64,000 nucleotides of DNA from an uncultured Lachnospiraceae bacterium (GTDB lineage: Bacteria > Bacillota > Clostridia > Lachnospirales > Lachnospiraceae): NCBI GenBank assembly GCA_910576535.1, contig CAJTKK010000010.1, positions 55,597 to 119,596 on the forward strand, written 5' to 3'. Positions 42,540 through 51,824 of this stretch are shown here, in pieces. Position 1 is the stretch's first letter. Each line of letters opens with the position of its first letter. The position numbers and the translations under genes were made by a program. The notes beneath the pieces were generated by a model, which saw only the letters and a program-made list of their open reading frames with translations, was not told the DNA's origin and made no database searches.

Positions 42540-45500
42540 ATGAATATTGTTTTTGATAACGGCCGGGCAGAAAATGAGGCAAAAAAAGCGAACGCCGCTG
42601 CCGGCCATTCAAATGTGAACAGGGCCGCCGCTTATGGCAGCCCCCAGATAAAAGAAACAGGGAATAAGGAAGTATTTGCATTAGACATTTCTGGCACAGT
42701 TATGGATAACACCGCTTATGAAGGTCATGGAAAGACCGTGGAAGATGTTATGCAGGATGCGGGACAAATGGATGTTGCCACGCAGAGGAATTATATGGCA
42801 GTGATGTCTAATACTATGTCTGACGAAGATTTTGCCAAGCTTCAGGAAGAAGGATATCATCCAGGAAATACTGAGGTTGGTACAGTAGTTACCATTGTGG
42901 ATGAGATTAAGGCCGCTTTAGTAAGGGGCGGTAAAAATATAGCGGGCTACACCGATAGCCTGGATGTGGAAACATTGACAGAAATTACGGGCAGCGCTGC
43001 TATGGCAGAAGAAATTGTAAAGCAGTTTGCCGGATATGACATTCCTGTTACGAAGGAGAACGTAGAAGATGTATTAAAAGCCGGAGCTGTTGCTGTGCAG
43101 ATTACACCGCCCAGCGACGGGACAATAAAGTACATGGTACAGAACCAGATGGAACCTACGGTGGATAATCTATATAAGGCCCAGTACAGTGCGGCGGTGG
43201 ATGCTAATAAGCAAGGCCGGGGATACTATCAGGATGATACCGGTTATTATGCAAAAAAAGCAGAAGAATATAATTGGCAGCAGCTTCAGCCCCAGATGGA
43301 AAAAATCATTGAAAATGCAGGGCTGGAGGTTTCTGAAGAGAGTTTGTCCGATGCAAAATGGCTGCTTGAAAAAGGTATGCCTCTTACGGAGGAGGGGCTG
43401 AATATATTAAATAGCCTAAGAAATATGGAGATTCCGGATACTATGGAACAGGTAGTGTCAGCAGCGGCTGCTGCCATTGCGGATGGTAAAAATGCGGGGG
43501 CGGCTAATCTTGCGGATGGCAGGACAGCGGCGGAAAAGGCGGCAGAATACATAAAAGATGTTGATTCTATCAGCGATGAAGCGGTAGATAAGGTTGGGGA
43601 AGAAGGGAAAAAGCTGACGATCCGTAACCTGAAAGCAGCGCAGATACGGATAAGCCTGAACTTAAAAAGGGAAACTTACAAAGTGAATTTCCAGGGGAGA
43701 CGCCTGATGGAAGAAGTAAGGCTGCAAATGACAATGCAGGCTAACATGCATTTGATAAAGCGTGGTTTTTCTATAGACACTGCGGAATTGGAGCAATTGG
43801 TAGAATCACTAAAGGATGCCCAGAAGCAGACAGAGGAAATGCTTTTTGGCAAAGTGGAATGGAAAGGCGCGGGCAGCGCCTCAGGGATTTTTAACGATAC
43901 TTTATCAACGGTAAAAGAATTAAGCGGTATGCCGGCCGCCTTGGTGGGCAAATTTGCCCTGCAGGGGAAATTGCAGATTGGCGCATCGGTTTTACCGGGT
44001 CAGGCAGGGGAATTCACCTTGACAAATGCCTATAAGGAGGGTTCCGTGTTACGGAACGCTTACGAAAAGGCAGGCGAAACGTATGAGGCGTTGATGACAG
44101 CGCCAAGGGCTGATCTGGGGGATTCGATAAAGAAAGCTTTTCAGAATGTGGATGATATTTTAGAAGACTTGAAGTTAGAAACATCGGATGCAAACAGACG
44201 TGCCGTGAGAATCCTGGGTTACAATCATATGGAAATCTCCGAAGAAAATATCAATGCGGTAAAATCAGCAGATACATCTATCCAGAGGGTATTAGGCAAA
44301 ATGACGCCGGCAGCAGTGATGCAGATGATAAGGGATGGGAAAAACCCTCTTTCCATGGATATAAAGGAATTGGAAACCTATTTGGACAACCGGGAAAGAA
44401 GCCCGGAAGAGGATATCGAAAAATACAGCGAATATTTATATAAGCTGGAAAAAAATCATGCAGTTACACAAGAGGAACGGGAGGCTTATATTGGGATTTA
44501 CCGTCTGTTCCGTCAACTGGAAAAAACAGATGGGGAAGCTATTGGGACGTTAATCGGCCAAAGGGCGGAGCCTACGGTAAAGAACCTGCTTTCGGCCATA
44601 AGGAGCAAAAAGAAACAGGGTATGGATTTGAAAGTGGATGATAATTTCGGCGGGGTTACTTCTTCGTATTCTGGGAAAAGTATATCGGATCAGATAGAAA
44701 GCGGCTATTATTACCGGAAATTATCTTCAGATCTTTTTGATTACCTGAACGGGGGTAAAATGAATGCCGTTCCTCCGGACGGGGAAATAGGACTGGAAGA
44801 AATGGCGGAAGCGCTGAAAAATGCCGGGCCAGATGAAGAGGCAGACCGTGAATATGCGAAAGAGCAGGCTGGGGAAATCAGGAAGGCGATGGCAACGGAG
44901 GAGTCTGTCGTAAGGGAGCTTCTTAGCTTTGAACAGCCGGTAACAGCGAATAATCTGGTGGCAGCCGGTTTATTAAAAAATGAACGAGGCAGAGCGGCAG
45001 AGCGTTTATATGGTTTTGCAGAAGAAACCGGGGATATAGAAAAACTGGAAGCCGCAATAGACGGACTTTATGAAGCTATGACAGATGCCGGGTCGATGAA
45101 TAAAGCATACGGGAAATTAGGGGAGACATATATCGGCATTCTTGACAACGTATTATATGGAATAGGGAATGTTGGGAAAATTGACATTAAAGAGATCAAT
45201 AACTTGTATAAACAAATATCTCTTTGCAGCAATATGGCAAAAGAAGAAAATTATGAAGTGCCGGTGAAAATTGACGGGGAAATAACCTCTATTAATTTAA
45301 AGATTGTCCATGGCCAGGAGGAAAGCGGGAAGGTAATGCTGTCCATGGAAACAGAAGCGTATGGGAAAGCAGCGGCGCAATTTACTGTTTCTGTCGATAG
45401 ATCCGGCGGGTATCATTTGTCAGGCTATATTGCGTGCGAAAACAAAGAGGCGGCAGGAATGCTGGAGAATACAAAAGAAAAATTAAAGAAAGCGCTGGAA

Positions 45501-45713
45501 CAATCCGATATAAAAGTTATAAATCTGAGTATCGTATATAACGGCGGGCTGGATATGTCGTCAGTATCTAAGGCAGCAGCGGATGCAAAAGGGGAAGCGG
45601 CTGCGGATAATAGGAAACAGAAGATATCTACGAAGAAGTTATATGATGCAGCAAAAATATTTATTGGGCATATACAGAAAGGTGAAGGAACAGATTATGA
45701 AAATAAGTTATAA
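42540..45713 (+). CDS. Large flagellum-associated protein (DUF6240-like), possibly FliK-like at its C-terminus
   Basis: 1057 residues, mostly helical, no membrane segment or signal peptide. Repeated motifs of the type PVTxENVxxxL recur (for example near residues 160, 250 and 800), suggesting tandem helical repeats. Near residues 925-1010 the segment SGKVMLSMETEAYGKAAAQF leads into IACENKEAAGMLENTKEKLK, which resembles the C-terminal domain of flagellar hook-length control proteins. The last 17 bases overlap the flagellin start, so translation is coupled. I infer a flagellar role by position and this resemblance; the family is otherwise uncharacterised. Confidence 0.65.
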   Translation: MNIVFDNGRAENEAKKANAAAGHSNVNRAAAYGSPQIKETGNKEVFALDISGTVMDNTAYEGHGKTVEDVMQDAGQMDVATQRNYMAVMSNTMSDEDFAKLQEEGYHPGNTEVGTVVTIVDEIKAALVRGGKNIAGYTDSLDVETLTEITGSAAMAEEIVKQFAGYDIPVTKENVEDVLKAGAVAVQITPPSDGTIKYMVQNQMEPTVDNLYKAQYSAAVDANKQGRGYYQDDTGYYAKKAEEYNWQQLQPQMEKIIENAGLEVSEESLSDAKWLLEKGMPLTEEGLNILNSLRNMEIPDTMEQVVSAAAAAIADGKNAGAANLADGRTAAEKAAEYIKDVDSISDEAVDKVGEEGKKLTIRNLKAAQIRISLNLKRETYKVNFQGRRLMEEVRLQMTMQANMHLIKRGFSIDTAELEQLVESLKDAQKQTEEMLFGKVEWKGAGSASGIFNDTLSTVKELSGMPAALVGKFALQGKLQIGASVLPGQAGEFTLTNAYKEGSVLRNAYEKAGETYEALMTAPRADLGDSIKKAFQNVDDILEDLKLETSDANRRAVRILGYNHMEISEENINAVKSADTSIQRVLGKMTPAAVMQMIRDGKNPLSMDIKELETYLDNRERSPEEDIEKYSEYLYKLEKNHAVTQEEREAYIGIYRLFRQLEKTDGEAIGTLIGQRAEPTVKNLLSAIRSKKKQGMDLKVDDNFGGVTSSYSGKSISDQIESGYYYRKLSSDLFDYLNGGKMNAVPPDGEIGLEEMAEALKNAGPDEEADREYAKEQAGEIRKAMATEESVVRELLSFEQPVTANNLVAAGLLKNERGRAAERLYGFAEETGDIEKLEAAIDGLYEAMTDAGSMNKAYGKLGETYIGILDNVLYGIGNVGKIDIKEINNLYKQISLCSNMAKEENYEVPVKIDGEITSINLKIVHGQEESGKVMLSMETEAYGKAAAQFTVSVDRSGGYHLSGYIACENKEAAGMLENTKEKLKKALEQSDIKVINLSIVYNGGLDMSSVSKAAADAKGEAAADNRKQKISTKKLYDAAKIFIGHIQKGEGTDYENKL

Positions 45714-46863
45714 TGCGCCAGCAATGATTGCACACAATGCACTGACAAGAAACGATAATAGATTGACGGAATCCTTAAAAAGACTGTCTTCCGGTTTAAA
45801 AGTCGTAGAGGCGAAGGATAACCCGGCGGGGATGGCTATGGGTAAAAGAATAAATGCACAGCTTAAAGGCCTTTCCGTTGCAACTCAGAACAGCAGCGAT
45901 GCTGTTTCTGCAATTGAAACAGCGGACGGCGCGCTGTCGGAAGTTCATGATATTCTTCAAAGGATGAACCAATTAGCGGTGAAAGCGAGTACGGGTACTG
46001 TCAGCGATGCCGATAGATCCACCATTGAAGATGAAATTGTCCAGTTAAAAGACGAAATCACCCGTATTGCGGATACGACCCAGTTTAATGGGGAAACTTT
46101 GATGAACGGCAATTTTGATTTAAGGGGATATACCAGTGAAGCTGATGTAAAAGTAGGATATTATTCCGATCAGGTAACTGCAGGGACTTATACGGTTAAT
46201 GCGCTTTCCGTTACCTTTGTGGATGGGAAAATAGATCAGGGAAGCATAACGTGTAATTTAGAAACCAATGCGGTTCCGCCGAAAGTCAGCTTCCCTGACG
46301 ATGCGGAAGCTGAAATAAAAGCATCCGGCAATAAACTGATTATTACAAGCAAGAAAAATGCCGATTTTGAAATGACTTTAAAAATTAAGCCGCCGGCGGA
46401 AGACGCAAACGGGAACATTAACGGAACCGTGGCTTTTGGCAATGCAATAGATATTGATATAACAGGAATTGGCGCTATGACTATGCAGATTGGTTCCAAT
46501 GAAGGCCAAGTGCTGGATATCCGTATACCGACGATTTCTTTGGATGAATTGGGTATCATGGATATGACGATGGCAGATATGCCATCAGCATGGGAAGCCA
46601 TTGACAGCATTGCCGGGGCTATTGAGTATGTATCTTCAGCAAGGAGCCGCCTGGGGGCATACCAGAACCGTCTTGAGCATTGCATTAGCAATCTGGATAT
46701 TATCAGTGAAAATATGACAGCGGCATATTCCAGGATTATGGATGCGGATATGGCAGAGGAAATGACCGAATATACCACAGTGCAGGTAATTTCCCAGGCC
46801 AGTATGTCCATGCTTGCCCAAGCGAACGAAAGGCCGGCTCAGGTGCTTCAGTTATTGCAGTAG
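45697..46863 (+). CDS. Flagellin
   Basis: 388 residues from ATG 45697, after AGGTGAAGG; a longer frame upstream lies inside the preceding gene. The N-terminal D0/D1 region has LKRLSSGLKVVEAKDNPAG and QNSSDAVSAIETADGALSE. The C-terminal D0/D1 ends with QASMSMLAQANERPAQVLQ, the usual export and assembly end. The central variable part (about 150-290) is moderate in size. It is the filament subunit secreted by the flagellar type III system. Only one flagellin gene is seen here. Confidence 0.95.
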   Translation: MKISYNAPAMIAHNALTRNDNRLTESLKRLSSGLKVVEAKDNPAGMAMGKRINAQLKGLSVATQNSSDAVSAIETADGALSEVHDILQRMNQLAVKASTGTVSDADRSTIEDEIVQLKDEITRIADTTQFNGETLMNGNFDLRGYTSEADVKVGYYSDQVTAGTYTVNALSVTFVDGKIDQGSITCNLETNAVPPKVSFPDDAEAEIKASGNKLIITSKKNADFEMTLKIKPPAEDANGNINGTVAFGNAIDIDITGIGAMTMQIGSNEGQVLDIRIPTISLDELGIMDMTMADMPSAWEAIDSIAGAIEYVSSARSRLGAYQNRLEHCISNLDIISENMTAAYSRIMDADMAEEMTEYTTVQVISQASMSMLAQANERPAQVLQLLQ

Positions 46864-46887
46864 GAATAACAGGAAAGGGTTCGAGAT

Positions 46888-47364
46888 ATGACAAAGGAGC
46901 TAAAGCAGGAGTATACGCGGAAAATTACACAGGCGAATAGAACTCAGCTCATAACAATTTTATATGAAATGTTTATGATTTATGTGGACGAAGCGAAAGA
47001 AGCGCATGAAAAAGAAGACCGTATAGGTTTCCGTGAAGGCATAAGAAAGGCAAGGGGCTGTATGAATGAATTATTAGCATCCTTGAACTTTGAATATGAA
47101 CTGGCGATGAATTTTTTACAGTTGTATTTATATGTAAACAAGGAGCTGGCCAGGGCAGAGGTCCGGAATGCGGAAGAGCCGTTAATCAATGCGGGAAAAG
47201 TAATTAAAGGGCTTCACAGATCTTATGTCAAACTGGAGGAAATGGATGCTTCCGGACCGGTTATGGAAAATGTGCAAACTGTCTACGCTGGTCTTACTTA
47301 TGGTAAAAATAATTTAAACGAGAATCTAGCCGATCAGGGCATTAACCGGGGATTCAGGGTCTAG
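46888..47364 (+). CDS. fliS: Flagellar secretion chaperone FliS-like protein
   Basis: 158 residues, helical. The start QEYTRKITQANRTQLITILYE corresponds to the N-terminal region of FliS, which binds the C-terminal end of flagellin and prevents early polymerisation. It begins 24 bases after the flagellin stop, as expected for its partner. It is slightly longer than typical FliS (about 130 residues), with a Gly/Asn-rich tail. Its final 39 bases overlap the end of the convergent small gene. Confidence 0.8.
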   Translation: MTKELKQEYTRKITQANRTQLITILYEMFMIYVDEAKEAHEKEDRIGFREGIRKARGCMNELLASLNFEYELAMNFLQLYLYVNKELARAEVRNAEEPLINAGKVIKGLHRSYVKLEEMDASGPVMENVQTVYAGLTYGKNNLNENLADQGINRGFRV

Positions 47365-47613
47365 TTCTTCTTCAGGCAGCAAATTGATTTTTGCTGCCTG
47401 TTCTAATAGAAATTTATATCGTTTTAGAACAGAGTTCACTTCATAAATATAGCAGTCGATTAAATCAGGATCCGTAACGCTGTCAAAGCCGGCATAGGCA
47501 TCTTCCAAGGCGAGGCGGGTCTTATCCAGATCTGCCAAAATTTTATTCATCTGTAATTCCTTTTCATTCATGTTTTGATGGTCATAAATTGTTTGCCTAA
47601 AACATATTTTCAT
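47326..47613 (-). CDS. YaaL-like small protein (DUF2508)
   Basis: 95 residues when started at ATG 47613, which has AGAGGTG five bases upstream on the minus strand; the longer frame to 47682 has no good site. The helical segment DLDKTRLALEDAYAGFDSVT and the IDCYIYEVNSVLKRYKFLL stretch resemble Bacillus YaaL. In Bacilli yaaL is adjacent to bofA, and here bofA starts 150 bases away on the other strand. Function unknown. It overlaps the fliS 3' end tail to tail. Confidence 0.75.
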   Translation of the reverse strand: MKICFRQTIYDHQNMNEKELQMNKILADLDKTRLALEDAYAGFDSVTDPDLIDCYIYEVNSVLKRYKFLLEQAAKINLLPEEELDPESPVNALIG

Positions 47614-47762
47614 GCATACACCTCTTTTTGAAATAGGATGGCGGGGCATCCAGAAATTTCCTCTTTTTCTAAGTATAGACAAGAATACCTCAAATATTCA
47701 TGTAATATAGAAAAAGTACAGGTCATATATTGTATGGAAATCATGAAAAACGGAGCGCAGTT

Positions 47763-48035
47763 ATGGATAATTATATGGGCGGTATTATGATAGCAGGAGC
47801 CTGCATTTTTGTACTTATGATAGGGGCATTCAGGAAAAAAAGGGAGTGGATGATTAACTTTATTTTCCGGTCGGTAATTGGGACGGTAGCTATTTTGTTT
47901 TTGAACGGTTTTCTTGTTTCGCAAGGGCTTGCCATTGCAATTGGGATTAACCCGATTACAGTGCTGACTTCCGGGATCTTGGGGTTCCCAGGTTTAATTA
48001 TGCTGTATGGAATAAATTTATATAAGCTTTTATAA
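47763..48035 (+). CDS. bofA: BofA-like membrane protein (SigK-processing inhibitor family)
   Basis: 90 residues with three hydrophobic segments; the last part, INPITVLTSGILGFPGLIML, is the conserved region of the BofA family. In Bacillus BofA restrains the SpoIVFB protease so that pro-sigma-K is cleaved at the right time in sporulation. ATG 47763 follows GGAGCGCAG; an upstream GTG-type frame start at 47730 is less well placed. It is divergent from the YaaL-like gene. Presence alone does not prove that this organism sporulates. Confidence 0.82.
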   Translation: MDNYMGGIMIAGACIFVLMIGAFRKKREWMINFIFRSVIGTVAILFLNGFLVSQGLAIAIGINPITVLTSGILGFPGLIMLYGINLYKLL

Positions 48036-48125
48036 GAAACTCACAATGTTTTATTCATGGATAGAAATGGCTGGACAAGAGGCGTCTTTTATTTTATAAT
48101 TCGTTTATCAGTTCAGAACTCTTAA

Positions 48126-48740
48126 ATGTCCGGGCAAAAGATGCCGGATAGTCGCTGGAATATGTTCATTCCAATTTTCAAAACGGTTTTATTAATAAAA
48201 TATGCAATGGAAGGGGCGATGTGTATTATTGTTTTATTTCTTATATTAATTGTAGCAGTGATTATGGATCTGTTATCCGGCAAAATATATAATGAATGGA
48301 TTCTGATTGGAATGGCGGCAGGTTTATCGCGTGCGGCCTGGCAAGGAGGAGGCAACGGTCTTGTGTATGCGTTATTGTCCATGGCTGTGCCAGCGGCTCT
48401 TCTTTATCCTATATTTAAGATAGGAGGATTAGGGGCGGGGGATTTAAAGCTTTTGGCGGCGGCCGGATGTTTTCTGACTATTAAGGAAATTCTGATTTGT
48501 CTTGGAATATCGTTTTTCATTGGTGCGGTATTTTCTTTACTGAAAATGACTGCAGAAAAAAATTTTCTGCAGCGGATGAAGTATCTGTTGTCATATATTC
48601 TTGACGTTTTTAAATATAGGGAATGGAAATTTTATAAAGAAGATTTTAAAGATGGAAGAGAGAAAAGAGAAGGAAAAATTCATTTTTCACTGCCAATATT
48701 GCTGGCAGTGGCCATATACAAAGGAGGGATATATTGGTAA
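48126..48740 (+). CDS. Prepilin peptidase (A24 family, TadV/CpaA type), first copy
   Basis: 204 residues from ATG 48126; ATG 48219 would give a 173-residue form that begins right at the first helix and has GGAAGGGG close by, so the start is uncertain. The two aspartates of the aspartyl active site are seen in AVIMDLLSGKI and in GLGAGDLKLL (the GxGD motif). It should cleave the leader of Flp-type pilins inside the membrane. It begins the Tad locus and overlaps the TadZ-like gene by seven bases. Confidence 0.88.
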   Translation: MSGQKMPDSRWNMFIPIFKTVLLIKYAMEGAMCIIVLFLILIVAVIMDLLSGKIYNEWILIGMAAGLSRAAWQGGGNGLVYALLSMAVPAALLYPIFKIGGLGAGDLKLLAAAGCFLTIKEILICLGISFFIGAVFSLLKMTAEKNFLQRMKYLLSYILDVFKYREWKFYKEDFKDGREKREGKIHFSLPILLAVAIYKGGIYW

Positions 48741-49744
48741 AAAAGGTTTTGGCGCTTTGCGACAAAGAAGAAAATTATATCAGGCGCTTGGCGGATTATC
48801 TAGAAAAAAAGAAAATGCAGCCTTTTGTCATCCGGGCATTTACGGATATAGGACAGTTGAAGAGATTTTTAGATAGAGGTGAAATAGAACTGCTGCTTAT
48901 TGCGGAGAGCAGTTATGAAGAGGAAATAAGAGACTTTCCAATTAAGCATACTCTGATTTTGAATGAAAGCGGGAATCAAGCCGGCAGGGAAGTAAAGAAT
49001 ATTAATAAATATCAATCATCTGAAAACATATTTCAGGCGGTAATGAACAGCTATGCAGAAAATGAAGGGGAAATCACCCAAAGAATGGCAACAGGCAACC
49101 GCATGAAACTAATTGGGAACTATTCCCCGATAGGAAGATGTATGCAGACGACATTTGCGTTAAGCATAGGACAGATTCTGGCTAAAAAGCATAAAACCTT
49201 ATATTTAAATTTTGAAAGCTATTCCGGGTTTGGATATTTGCTGAACAGGGAATTTCCTGCAGATATCACAGATGTATTATATTATTTTAATTGCGAAAAG
49301 GAAAAATTGGCTTACCGGCTGGAAGGGATGATACAGACTTTGAATGGGCTGGATTATGTACCCCCGGTAATGTCTTATCAGGATTTAGCGGAAATAAAGG
49401 GCCAGGACTGGATAGAATTGTTCCGGGAAATAGAAAAGATATCGGCATATGAATATCTGGTTTTGGATTTATCGGATCAAATGAAAGGACTGTTTGATAT
49501 ATTGAGGGAATGCTTCCGGATTTTTACCATTATAAAAGAGGACGGGTTTGCAGAGGCAAAAATGAGGCAGTATGAAACAGTGATACACATGATGAACTAT
49601 GAAGAAATAGCGTTGAAAACAAAAAAATGGATGCTGCCGGAATTCCACCGTATTCCTGACGGATTAGAACATCTGACTCATGGGGAAATCGCATCCTATG
49701 CTAAAAAAGTCATAGAGGAAGAAATTTATGGATGTGAGGATTGA
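48734..49744 (+). CDS. TadZ/CpaE-like protein with a receiver-like N-terminus and degenerate ATPase
   Basis: 336 residues from TTG 48734 with AGGAGGG upstream. Residues 1-110 look like an atypical receiver domain. From about 130 there is a MinD/ParA-like fold, but the nucleotide loop reads GNYSPIGRCMQTTFA and lacks the usual Lys. TadZ places the secretion complex in the cell. Loss of the Walker lysine suggests that this homologue may bind but not hydrolyse nucleotide. It overlaps the next gene by 17 bases. Confidence 0.75.
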   Translation: MVKKVLALCDKEENYIRRLADYLEKKKMQPFVIRAFTDIGQLKRFLDRGEIELLLIAESSYEEEIRDFPIKHTLILNESGNQAGREVKNINKYQSSENIFQAVMNSYAENEGEITQRMATGNRMKLIGNYSPIGRCMQTTFALSIGQILAKKHKTLYLNFESYSGFGYLLNREFPADITDVLYYFNCEKEKLAYRLEGMIQTLNGLDYVPPVMSYQDLAEIKGQDWIELFREIEKISAYEYLVLDLSDQMKGLFDILRECFRIFTIIKEDGFAEAKMRQYETVIHMMNYEEIALKTKKWMLPEFHRIPDGLEHLTHGEIASYAKKVIEEEIYGCED

Positions 49745-51014
49745 GGAAGAAAAAACCAGGGAGAAGGGCAGTTTGAAAAACAGTATAGGTCAATATGAAT
49801 TGGCAGACTGCAAGAAAAAACTGCAAGCCATGATTTTGGAAAGGCTGGATTTTTCAAGGGAAGCAGCGGATGAGGAAATAAAGGATCTTATTGATGAGTT
49901 AATTATAGCACAAAGCAAAGAACTATTGATAGGAATAAAAGACAGGGGAAGATTAAGGCAGGAACTGTTTCATTCCATACGGAAGCTGGATATTTTGCAG
50001 GAGCTAATAGATGATGCGGAAGTGACGGAAATCATGATTAATGGAACGGATGAAATATTTATTGAAAAGGCCGGACAGATTATGGGCTATGGAATGAGGT
50101 TTGAGTCAAAAGAAAAGCTGGAAGATGTAATACAGCGGATTGCGGCAGGCTGCAACCGCACGGTAAATGAGGCGTCTCCTATTGTGGATGCCAGATTGGA
50201 AAATGGTTCCCGGGTAAACGTGGTTTTAAGCCCGGTAGCATTGAACGGGCCTATACTGACAATCCGGCGATTCCCGGACCAGGCGATAGGGATGGAAGAG
50301 CTAAAGTCTTTTGGCAGTATTACGGAAGAGGCGGACATATTCTTAAAAAAGCTTGTAAAAGCTAAGTATAATATATTCATAAGCGGCGGTACCGGTTCAG
50401 GGAAAACTACATTCTTAAATGCACTTTCTGCATATATTCCCCAAGACGAAAGAATTATAACAATTGAAGATAATGCGGAATTACAGATAAAGGATATACC
50501 TAATTTAGTCCGGATGGAAACAAGAAATGCCAATGTAGAAGGCTGCAAGCCAATTCATATCCGTGATCTTATAAAAACGAGCCTGCGCATGAGGCCGGAC
50601 AGGATTATTGTAGGGGAAGTACGGGGAGAAGAGGCGATTGATATGATGCAATGCCTGAATACTGGGCATGACGGTTCTATGTCCACTGGACATGCCAACA
50701 GTTCAGCAGATATGTTAAGCAGGCTGGAAACAATGATTTTAATGGGAATGGAACTGCCTCTTATGGCCATCCGCCAGCAGATTGCCTCCGGGCTGGATAT
50801 CATCATCCATTTGGGGCGTTTGAGGGATAAAAGCAGAAAGGTACTGGAAATTTCGGAAATAGAGGGAATGGAGGGAGGCGAAATAAAAATTTGCCCATTA
50901 TATGTGTTTGAAGAAAGTGAAAAGAAAAATGCCAAAAAAGTAGAGGGTTCGTTAGTTAAGAAGGGGGAATTAAGAAATGTGGGCAAGCTTAAAACCGCGG
51001 GGATTACATTGTAG
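49728..51014 (+). CDS. tadA: Tad secretion ATPase TadA/CpaF
   Basis: 428 residues of the VirB11-like family. Walker A is SGGTGSGKTTFLNAL (about residue 220). The Walker B/His-box region shows DRIIVGEVRGEEA and STGHANSS, as in secretion ATPases. An N-terminal domain (residues 80-200) precedes the motor. It forms a hexamer that powers pilus assembly. It overlaps TadZ at the 5' side and TadB at the 3' side by 38 bases, so it is in the middle of a coupled operon. Confidence 0.95.
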   Translation: MDVRIEEEKTREKGSLKNSIGQYELADCKKKLQAMILERLDFSREAADEEIKDLIDELIIAQSKELLIGIKDRGRLRQELFHSIRKLDILQELIDDAEVTEIMINGTDEIFIEKAGQIMGYGMRFESKEKLEDVIQRIAAGCNRTVNEASPIVDARLENGSRVNVVLSPVALNGPILTIRRFPDQAIGMEELKSFGSITEEADIFLKKLVKAKYNIFISGGTGSGKTTFLNALSAYIPQDERIITIEDNAELQIKDIPNLVRMETRNANVEGCKPIHIRDLIKTSLRMRPDRIIVGEVRGEEAIDMMQCLNTGHDGSMSTGHANSSADMLSRLETMILMGMELPLMAIRQQIASGLDIIIHLGRLRDKSRKVLEISEIEGMEGGEIKICPLYVFEESEKKNAKKVEGSLVKKGELRNVGKLKTAGITL

Positions 51015-51768
51015 TTTACAAAAGAGGAAATGGAAGGATGCCGGTTGGGGGATTACCAGGAAGGAAAAAATAAAATGCATTTTGGAAGGTACAGCTATTA
51101 TGGTTCTTTTTTCCTGGTTTTTTTATCATTCTTTTTTGGCGTTGCCTTTTTTGCTGCCAGTTAATTTGCTTTATCAAAAAGAAAAAAGAAAGTTTTTGCG
51201 TAAAAAAAGAAAAAAAGAAACAGCGGTTCAGTTTAAGGATGCGATTATGGCAGTATCTGTCAGTCAAAAGGCAGGATATTCCGTAGAAAACGCTTTTAAA
51301 CAGTCTTATAGCGATATGGTTTTACTATATGGAAAAGAAAGCATTATTTGCAAAGAATGGCAGGCAATTATTTCAGGATTAAAAAATAATGTACCAATAG
51401 AAAAATTGCTTTATGATTTTGGAAAAAGGAGCGGCGCAGAAGACATTATTGAGTTTGCCCAGATATTTTCGATTGCGAAAAGGAGTGGAGGGAATATGAC
51501 AGAAATAATAGAAAGAAGCGCATCCATTGTAGAAGAGAAGGTAGAAACAGAAAAAGAAATACAAGTAGTAATCAGTGCAAGGCGGATGGAACAGAAGATT
51601 ATGAATATAGTTCCGTTTGGGATTCTGTTATATGTCGGAACGACATCAAAAGGGTTCTTTGATGTGCTTTATAAAAATGCAGCGGGAGTGACGGTTATGA
51701 CGGTATGCCTGATTGTTTATCTGGGGGCAGTCTATTTATCCAATAGAATTGTGGATATTGAGGTATAA
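50977..51768 (+). CDS. tadB: Tad inner-membrane platform protein TadB
   Basis: 263 residues in the type II secretion F family. Hydrophobic helices lie around 33-58, 210-225 and 232-252. The segment FKDAIMAVSVSQKAGYSVEN matches the conserved start of the cytoplasmic helical domain, and IFSIAKRSGGNMTEIIE the later conserved stretch. It works with TadC as the membrane platform on which TadA acts. AAGGGGGAATT precedes ATG 50977, which lies inside the end of tadA. Confidence 0.9.
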   Translation: MWASLKPRGLHCSLQKRKWKDAGWGITRKEKIKCILEGTAIMVLFSWFFYHSFLALPFLLPVNLLYQKEKRKFLRKKRKKETAVQFKDAIMAVSVSQKAGYSVENAFKQSYSDMVLLYGKESIICKEWQAIISGLKNNVPIEKLLYDFGKRSGAEDIIEFAQIFSIAKRSGGNMTEIIERSASIVEEKVETEKEIQVVISARRMEQKIMNIVPFGILLYVGTTSKGFFDVLYKNAAGVTVMTVCLIVYLGAVYLSNRIVDIEV

Positions 51769-51824
51769 AGTTTTGATTGCAACTTTGCGCTTAATGGAAC
51801 AAATTCGCACACGGAGAAAGGAAT

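Noticed and set aside
43676..43951. Minus-strand frames within the large flagellar-associated gene
   Set aside because: Shadows of a long real gene; none has a supporting start signal.
46236..46811. Minus-strand open frame of 191 codons inside flagellin
   Set aside because: Antisense to a well-supported flagellin with conserved ends. No ribosome site or recognisable domain.
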